Part shown: one piece after another, positions 59,218 through 64,000 of the stretch | Layout of the letters: each line of letters opens with the position of its first letter | Numbering within the stretch: the stretch's first letter is position 1 | IMG/VR virus record: IMGVR_UViG_3300021389_001814 | Coordinates: 1 to 64,000 of that record | Origin: a virus | Reading direction: 5' to 3' (one strand) | DNA length: 64,000 bases | Program-made: the position numbers and the translations under genes | Notes under the pieces: generated by a model | What the model saw: only the letters and a program-made list of their open reading frames with translations | What the model was told of the DNA's origin: nothing | Database searches by the model: none

Positions 59218-61418
59218 AATACAAATCCTTTAGCCATTATAAATTTATTTATTATAGTTATATTTCCGAGAGATTCGGTATTTTGTCCTATGCTGACAAT
59301 ATTACCCTCATATCTTATAACTACTTCTGTTAGTCCTGCGGTCGTACTTAGTGAATATATCTCACCGATTTCACTAACGCCACTATCGAGTTGGAAGCCA
59401 TCGTGGCCTTCAATTAATACGGGTGCACCCACATAAAGGTATCTTGCATCTTGAACAAGTATTTTATAATCATATTGCTGCGTTTGTATTTCTCCTGCTA
59501 CTGACCCAAGTGGTATTATAGTCCCTGCGGGGACATATTCCTCTAATAATGCACGGTAAACGATGCCTTCGTGATTTCCATTTACTTGTCTCATATCAGT
59601 TACAGAATAATCATTAATAATAGAATTTACACTCAATTGAGGTATTGCAAATTTGAAATCACCTTCTTCTGGAATTACTTCAGAATCTATTACATTGCTT
59701 ATAGTAATATCTGTCAATTGCTCATACAGTCGTTCTATACCATCACTTGTTTTTTCAAGTTTCCATACATCATATTGAACATTATTTCTTTCATGCGAAA
59801 CAATATCAAATGGCTCACCGTTTTCGCTATATGACATAACACTGCTTTGAAATGGTGTGTTATTTTCTAGTATTATGTTTACACTATCATATTCGCTATT
59901 AAGTATATCTGGGTTAGGCAATAATTCATCTGCTGGACCCATTAAAACATTTGGAGACGATATAAAAAATCTGCTACCATAAATGTATACTCCGGTCCCA
60001 CAATTTTCTATTATATTATTCAATACTACACCTTTGTAACTTAAACTAAAATTTAAGTAGTTTGAAAAATTATTAAATCCGTTTCCACTTACAATAATAT
60101 CGGTTGAATTATTTGCCACAATAGGACTAAAGTCATATCGGTCACTTAGTGCACTATCACGTATTTCACTGTCTGTTATTTTGAATCTATTTGAATATGG
60201 TGCATAAACCCCACCGCCGATTACATTATATATTCTATTTTTATTCAGAACACATTGGTTACTTTCAAACCCTAAATTAACCGCGTAATTCATTTGTTCA
60301 GAAGATTCGTCTGATGCCAAAACTTGTTCTAGCATGTTTCCGTCTATGTCAAAATCTATCAACGATACTTTTGGATTGTTTGCAGTAGTATCACAATTAA
60401 GCATTATATTATCTACTGTTCCATCACGATAAACACTCCATGGAAGTTTTTTTAATTTTGATAGATTTGGGACACCGCTTATTGCGAAATCATCTGGTAT
60501 TACAAGGCCAGATACCGCATAAGTTTTTCCACCAAGATTTAGATTTTTTAGATTATAATCGTTATATAACGTATCTATTCTAGTTTGTAATAGCTCGGTG
60601 TCATCGTGAGATATATTAACAACCAAATTTCCAGTATCTGCCACAATGTCTTCTGTTAAAAAGATGGTGTTACCAATATAATCAACTGCTTCTATGGTTG
60701 CATCCGTCCATCCTTTTTTCGGACTAGTGGGTGGAGTTGTGGGGACATGCACAATGCTATCAGGATAAGTATTATCTCCTATATTTTTCCCAGACCATGC
60801 GGTATAATCAAAAGTGTAGTAATCAATATAAGATTGTTGATAATCTTTTGGACCAAGAACCGCACAAAGTTTATAGTTACTGGCATCGCCAACACTTCTG
60901 TAAACAAGAATTGCATTATTTTCGTTTGGGGTATTTGTGAATGTAAGCTTTATAAATCTTTCAACAGAAAATTCATCAATTGGAAATAAAACATTAATGC
61001 TATATGCGCCGCTTGATTGTGATATTAGACCATTAGTTAAATCAAAATCTGCTATCTTATAATAAAATGACGTAGAACTAAATGGGTCATCTAGTGTGCT
61101 TGGTGGGGAATATAACTGGATTGTAGTATTTGGTGTATCTAGCGTTTGACTAAATCCTTGCGGAGATGCATTATAAATTCTAATTTTATCACCACTATTA
61201 AAATTGTTAACAAATTCAACATTTTCTAGCGTTTTTGAAAGAGAACCAGTTAAATCAGTAAAGATAGCACTACACTTAGTTATACTATCATTCTGAGGGG
61301 GTTGTCCAACAAATCCGCTTACGAGCAAGTCACCGTTAACTTGCATATTACCAGTAGATTCAATATCACCATCAACGAATAAATCTTGGCTTAATCTGGT
61401 CTGATTATTATTAGCCAT
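59214..61418 (-). CDS. Tail fibre/baseplate protein with parallel beta-helix (734 residues)
   Basis: The N-terminus (NQTRLSQDLFVDGDIESTGNMQVNGDLLVSG) is an anchor with short beta turns typical of phage fibres. Residues about 290-500 read as right-handed beta-helix rungs (NLGGKTYAVSGLVIPDDF, NQCVLNKNRIYNVIGGGVYA, TDIIVSGNGFNNFSNYLNFS, KGVVLNNIIENCGTGVYIYG). The C-terminus (GTIIPLGSVAGEIQTQQYDY, LYVGAPVLIEGHDGF) is a compact beta domain. Beta-helix fibres may bind or cut polysaccharide; no catalytic pair can be pointed to. AGGAG and a perfect late promoter precede it, with a sigma70-like promoter further up. Confidence 0.76.
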   Translation of the reverse strand: MANNNQTRLSQDLFVDGDIESTGNMQVNGDLLVSGFVGQPPQNDSITKCSAIFTDLTGSLSKTLENVEFVNNFNSGDKIRIYNASPQGFSQTLDTPNTTIQLYSPPSTLDDPFSSTSFYYKIADFDLTNGLISQSSGAYSINVLFPIDEFSVERFIKLTFTNTPNENNAILVYRSVGDASNYKLCAVLGPKDYQQSYIDYYTFDYTAWSGKNIGDNTYPDSIVHVPTTPPTSPKKGWTDATIEAVDYIGNTIFLTEDIVADTGNLVVNISHDDTELLQTRIDTLYNDYNLKNLNLGGKTYAVSGLVIPDDFAISGVPNLSKLKKLPWSVYRDGTVDNIMLNCDTTANNPKVSLIDFDIDGNMLEQVLASDESSEQMNYAVNLGFESNQCVLNKNRIYNVIGGGVYAPYSNRFKITDSEIRDSALSDRYDFSPIVANNSTDIIVSGNGFNNFSNYLNFSLSYKGVVLNNIIENCGTGVYIYGSRFFISSPNVLMGPADELLPNPDILNSEYDSVNIILENNTPFQSSVMSYSENGEPFDIVSHERNNVQYDVWKLEKTSDGIERLYEQLTDITISNVIDSEVIPEEGDFKFAIPQLSVNSIINDYSVTDMRQVNGNHEGIVYRALLEEYVPAGTIIPLGSVAGEIQTQQYDYKILVQDARYLYVGAPVLIEGHDGFQLDSGVSEIGEIYSLSTTAGLTEVVIRYEGNIVSIGQNTESLGNITIINKFIMAKGFVL

Positions 61419-61442
61419 TGCGAAACTCCTATATTATTATAG

Positions 61443-61450
61443 TATTTATA
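61443..61450 (-). promoter_or_regulatory. Late promoter TATAAATA
   Basis: A perfect minus-strand octamer lies 24 bases before the start at 61418, followed by AGGAG. Confidence 0.75.
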
Positions 61451-61452
61451 AT

Positions 61453-61518
61453 TTAAGGAGCAGTGTATTCAAATACTAGATTTCCACAATCCCAGTATCT
61501 ACGATAAGTCATAGGCAT
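61453..61518 (-). CDS. Possible 21-codon leader peptide
   Basis: An ATG-to-TAA frame (21 codons, or 19 from the second ATG at 61512) encodes a peptide with YRRYWDCGNLVFEYTAP near its end. It begins at the expected start site of the sigma70-like promoter just upstream and has no Shine-Dalgarno sequence, so translation would have to be leaderless. Length alone makes chance likely. Confidence 0.2.
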   Translation of the reverse strand: MPMTYRRYWDCGNLVFEYTAP

Positions 61519-61519
61519 A

Positions 61520-61548
61520 TTTATATCACAGAAGGAACTCTATGTCAA
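61520..61548 (-). promoter_or_regulatory. Sigma70-type promoter between gp23 and the beta-helix fibre gene
   Basis: On the minus strand: perfect TTGACA (61548-61543), 17 bases, TATAAA (61525-61520). The -10 also reads as TATAAATA (61525-61518), so this site could be used by host sigma70 early and by the phage late sigma later. The interval 61419-61610 otherwise holds only the late promoter at 61443, the small frame and the terminator. Confidence 0.6.
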
Positions 61549-61562
61549 CGATTTATAAAAGA

Positions 61563-61584
61563 AAAACGGCCCGAAGGCCGTTTT
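61563..61584 (-). terminator. Rho-independent terminator after gp23
   Basis: A perfect 9-bp stem AAAACGGCC/GGCCGTTTT; on the minus-strand RNA the loop is the very stable UUCG tetraloop, followed by a U-run. It lies 27 bases after the gp23 stop and insulates the fibre genes from capsid transcription. Confidence 0.92.
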
Positions 61585-61610
61585 CCACTATCTTTGCTGT
61601 GTCTTCTCTA

Positions 61611-62777
61611 TTAGGAGAATGATAGATTTGCAGTAGTAACTTCAATCTTGTTTAGGTAGTCAGCAGCGTTGCCAAGTGAGCTTGCGCTGTTTGACAATTC
61701 AACATAACCGTAACGAGTCATGAAACCAACAACTGGTTCTAGAGTATTTGGATCAAGAACAGTTCCGGTGCTCATTAGAGGAACATATGGGCAGTAGAAT
61801 GCAGCCGCATCGCTTTCGCTCTGACCTTTATAACCAACTAGAATATCATCGTTAGTTGCATACTGGTTTACATAAACTTTCATAGTGTTGTTTAGAGTTC
61901 CAACTAGCTTAGTGTTCGTTGGAGCTTCAAATGCACCTTCAGTAGTTCTTGCAAATGCACTAGTCGTTGCAGACTGTAGAACAGTTAGGATGCTTGGACT
62001 AACAACTATCCAGTTACCAGCACCACGGCGCGTTCTTGCCGCGATGTCGTTTGCTGCTTTGTTGATGATAACCGCAAGTGCAGCATGTTCGTCACCAACG
62101 AAAGTTGCAGTTCCGCTAACAGCACCTTGGTCAAAGGTATACGCGGAGCCACCAGCTAGGCTTGAAAGTGATGCAAGAATTTCTTGGTCAATTTCAGTAG
62201 TGATTTCTTGTGCAAGAGCAGCCATGATTTCTGCTTCAACATCGATTCCGTGCATCGCTTGTGCGTCTTGCGCGGATTCAAAAGTCCAACGTGCGCTCAA
62301 CTTACGTGATTTTGCTTCAACCGTCTGCTTAACGATCTGGATGTTCAACTTGCGACCAACCTGACCTTCAAGGGTACTAGTAGATGACGGTTTTCCGTTA
62401 GGGAAGGACGCGCCATTTCCTGAATAACCATTTGCAATTGCGAATGGACTTAGTGCTTCCTGACCAGCAGTAACACCAGCAGCACTTTCTGCATAGCGAA
62501 CACGTAGAGTGTGAATTTGTCCAACGGGACCAGTCATTGGTTGAACACCAATTAGTTCGTTGGCAATAACAGTTGGCATAACACGACGAATAACAGGTAG
62601 AATTACCTTGTTTAGTGTCGCGATGTTACCTGCCATAGTTGCGCCTGCAGTTGCGCTTTCAGTTAGGTTTCTTCTTGTATTTTCCAATACAGATTCCATA
62701 ACTACTTTTTTATTTCCTGTCAGCCCGTCAGTTAGTGCTTCTTTAGTAGCTGACCAATGTTCAAATAGGTTTGCCAT
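61611..62777 (-). CDS. 23: Major capsid protein gp23
   Basis: 388 residues, against 521 in T4 and usually about 450 or more in cyanophages. IATLNKVILPVIRRVMPTVIANELIGVQPMTGPVG (about 53-87) is the gp23 signature, with KARKLSARWTFE-type (KSRKLSARWTFESAQD) and GNWIVVSPSILTVLQ further on, and PYVPLMSTGTVLDPNTLEPVVGFMTRYGY near the C-terminus. Residues 37-41 (NLTE|S) fit the (L/I)XE prohead-protease cleavage site, so the first 40 residues would be removed on maturation. It lies directly downstream of scaffold gp22 as in T4. A weak late motif TATAAACG overlaps the gp22 stop (62794-62801). AAGGAGA precedes the ATG. Confidence 0.96.
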   Translation of the reverse strand: MANLFEHWSATKEALTDGLTGNKKVVMESVLENTRRNLTESATAGATMAGNIATLNKVILPVIRRVMPTVIANELIGVQPMTGPVGQIHTLRVRYAESAAGVTAGQEALSPFAIANGYSGNGASFPNGKPSSTSTLEGQVGRKLNIQIVKQTVEAKSRKLSARWTFESAQDAQAMHGIDVEAEIMAALAQEITTEIDQEILASLSSLAGGSAYTFDQGAVSGTATFVGDEHAALAVIINKAANDIAARTRRGAGNWIVVSPSILTVLQSATTSAFARTTEGAFEAPTNTKLVGTLNNTMKVYVNQYATNDDILVGYKGQSESDAAAFYCPYVPLMSTGTVLDPNTLEPVVGFMTRYGYVELSNSASSLGNAADYLNKIEVTTANLSFS

Positions 62778-62796
62778 TTTTATATCTCCTTAGCGT

Positions 62797-63897
62797 TTAT
62801 AATCCGGCTAATTTTCTAATTCTAATAATTTCGGCGGAACCTTCAGTCTCTGGCTGGGTTCGTGAAGCTCTATCACCAGTGACAACGGTTTTGCCTTCGG
62901 TTAGCTTTGCCTTATTTTTTGAAGTTGTGGGTTTACTTTCATTTAATACAGTCGGTAAGTATTTGTCGAAAGTATCACGTAGCTTTTCAGTTTTTACACT
63001 TTCAAGCAGCGATACCATAACTTCGCGTTGACTTTTGTTTAATGGGGACAACATTTCATTCATGATAGCTTTACGATTGCTCAAATCGCGAACGATTGTA
63101 GCGGAACGTTTGGCTTCCATAATTGCTTTATCCTTTTCTTCAAGAGTTTTGGCGCTTTCTTGTAACTTAGATTCAGTGAATTTAAGCTTTTTAGAAAGCT
63201 TAGAAATTTGTGTTCCTTCTGAAAGGGCACTAGTCATAAATTCAGTTGCAAAAGTTTCGAAAATCTTTCTACCAAATTTATTTTCTTTTGCAGTTTTAAT
63301 GTCTTCTTTTAGGACATTAATTTCACCACGAAGAGAATTCTCGATAAGTTTTTCTGTTCTTGCAGCAGCTTTCTTTATGAACTGAGAACGGGCTTCTTCA
63401 ATAACACGCTTTCCTTCTTTAGCCATATGGACACGCTGTTCTACCAACGCTTTTTTGTCAATATGGAATTCGTTTAGTTCTTCTGTCAATTTTGCCAAAA
63501 CAAATTTTTCTAGGTTGGCAACATTGTTTTTTTGCTGGTTTCTATCTTCGTTAAGTTCAGCAATTTCTTTCTTCAGCGATTCGTTGATGTGTTTGTCAAG
63601 AATTTTTGCATGTTCATGAATAGATTTGCGATATGCAACTCTATCTTCTTGTAGTGCTTTTTTATCTTGAGTAAATTCATTCAACTCTTCTTTGATAACA
63701 TCAGTAAGCATAGCATCCATTGCTTCAACAATTTGTGCTTTGTCATTTTCATAACGCGCAGCAAATTCTTCACGCAACTCAGCAGCGATTTCTTCGCGCA
63801 TATCAGATACTTTTGCTTCCCAAGCTTCAGAAATGTTTGCTTTGACTTCATCTGATAGAAACTCGGAGTTCATTATATTTTCGAATGTTTTATTCAT
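62797..63897 (-). CDS. 22: Prohead core scaffolding protein gp22
   Basis: 366 residues from the ATG at 63897; an ATG at 63900 lies too close to the GGGAG site (3 bases against 6). The protein is almost entirely charged helix with coiled-coil character (EEIAAELREEFAARYENDKA, IAELNEDRNQQKNN, LEEKDKAIMEAKRSA). The C-terminus IIRIRKLAGL is typical of gp22 of marine T4-like phages. Several LXE tripeptides (ALSEG, KLTEG) fit digestion by the prohead protease during maturation. gp22 forms the scaffold core on which gp23 assembles. It sits directly upstream of gp23 and starts on the stop of the preceding gene. Confidence 0.9.
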   Translation of the reverse strand: MNKTFENIMNSEFLSDEVKANISEAWEAKVSDMREEIAAELREEFAARYENDKAQIVEAMDAMLTDVIKEELNEFTQDKKALQEDRVAYRKSIHEHAKILDKHINESLKKEIAELNEDRNQQKNNVANLEKFVLAKLTEELNEFHIDKKALVEQRVHMAKEGKRVIEEARSQFIKKAAARTEKLIENSLRGEINVLKEDIKTAKENKFGRKIFETFATEFMTSALSEGTQISKLSKKLKFTESKLQESAKTLEEKDKAIMEAKRSATIVRDLSNRKAIMNEMLSPLNKSQREVMVSLLESVKTEKLRDTFDKYLPTVLNESKPTTSKNKAKLTEGKTVVTGDRASRTQPETEGSAEIIRIRKLAGL

Positions 63898-64000
63898 CAT
63901 TTTCTCCCAAGGTCTCTAATGAAATTCACAGCCTCATTTTGGAGGTGCTTTTGTGCACTTGGGTCATACTTCGCAGCATTTGCAGCGTCCCAAATGACAT
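63897..64000 (-). CDS. C-terminal fragment of the gene before gp22 (gp21 protease expected here)
   Basis: An open frame runs from the window edge to a TGA at 63899-63897 and encodes 33 residues ending in NEAVNFIRDLGRK. The stop overlaps the gp22 start as ATGATGA, the usual coupling in this genome. In T4-like genomes the prohead protease gp21 precedes gp22, so this may be its C-terminus. The fragment carries no catalytic motif, and a small prohead core protein is equally possible. Confidence 0.6.
   Translation of the reverse strand, partial: VIWDAANAAKYDPSAQKHLQNEAVNFIRDLGRK

Noticed and set aside
1-64000. tRNA genes, homing endonucleases, insertion sequences or attachment sites
   Set aside because: No cloverleaf, HNH/GIY-YIG motif, transposase or flanking repeat was recognised by eye; a tRNAscan and profile search would be needed to exclude them fully.

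Overview
The window is a contiguous piece of a T4-like (tailed, contractile) bacteriophage genome. The diagnostic genes are a tail sheath gp18, a neck protein gp14 followed directly by the gp15 tail terminator, a gp22 prohead scaffold and a gp23 major capsid protein. The DNA is AT-rich. Most gene blocks are preceded by the octamer TATAAATA or its core ATAAATA, the T4-type late promoter. Several small virion proteins and fibre modules look like those of marine T4-like phages of cyanobacteria, SAR11 and other marine bacteria. No photosynthesis or host gene is present, so the host cannot be named from this window. No tRNA, rRNA, CRISPR array, transposon or integrase was seen.

Layout. 1-1.9 kb (+): the 3' end of an unidentified gene coupled to a HExxH/VWA protein, closed by a terminator. 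2.0-4.5 kb (+): enlarged tail sheath gp18 and a terminator. 4.5-5.7 kb (-): a small gene with its own sigma70-type promoter and a connector-like structural protein. 5.7-8.6 kb (+): gp14, gp15 and a Nudix hydrolase, all overlapping. 8.6-13.6 kb (-): a tightly overlapping operon of 2OG-Fe(II) oxygenase, four-domain glycosyltransferase/FkbM methyltransferase, SAM methyltransferase and sialyltransferase-like GT29. A near-consensus sigma70 promoter and a late motif precede it. 13.7-61.4 kb (mostly -): about 47 kb of tail fibre, adhesin and baseplate-associated genes, interrupted by one plus-strand structural gene at 46.4-48.7 kb. 61.6-64 kb (-): gp23, gp22 and the end of the gene before gp22.

The fibre region is the remarkable part. 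Many proteins carry collagen-like G-X-Y triplets dominated by GYT and GSQ/GSR. Others carry beta-propellers, glycine-rich domains, a LamG-like lectin, carbohydrate-binding modules, beta-helices or leucine-rich repeats. They share interchangeable N-terminal (MAINFP-type) and C-terminal (WPT...W-type) modules and several internal modules. Three paralogous tail-fibre assembly chaperone-like genes are interspersed. This looks like a cassette-built, multi-adhesin host-recognition apparatus diversified by recombination; one 99-bp tandem duplication is still perfect.

Main hypothesis. The oxygenase/glycosyltransferase/methyltransferase operon next to a fibre set rich in collagen triplets with Thr/Ser/Gln at Y could modify the phage's own fibres. 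It could instead remodel the host surface. The dual early and late promoter signals fit either role. This is inference and would need glycoproteomics of virions.
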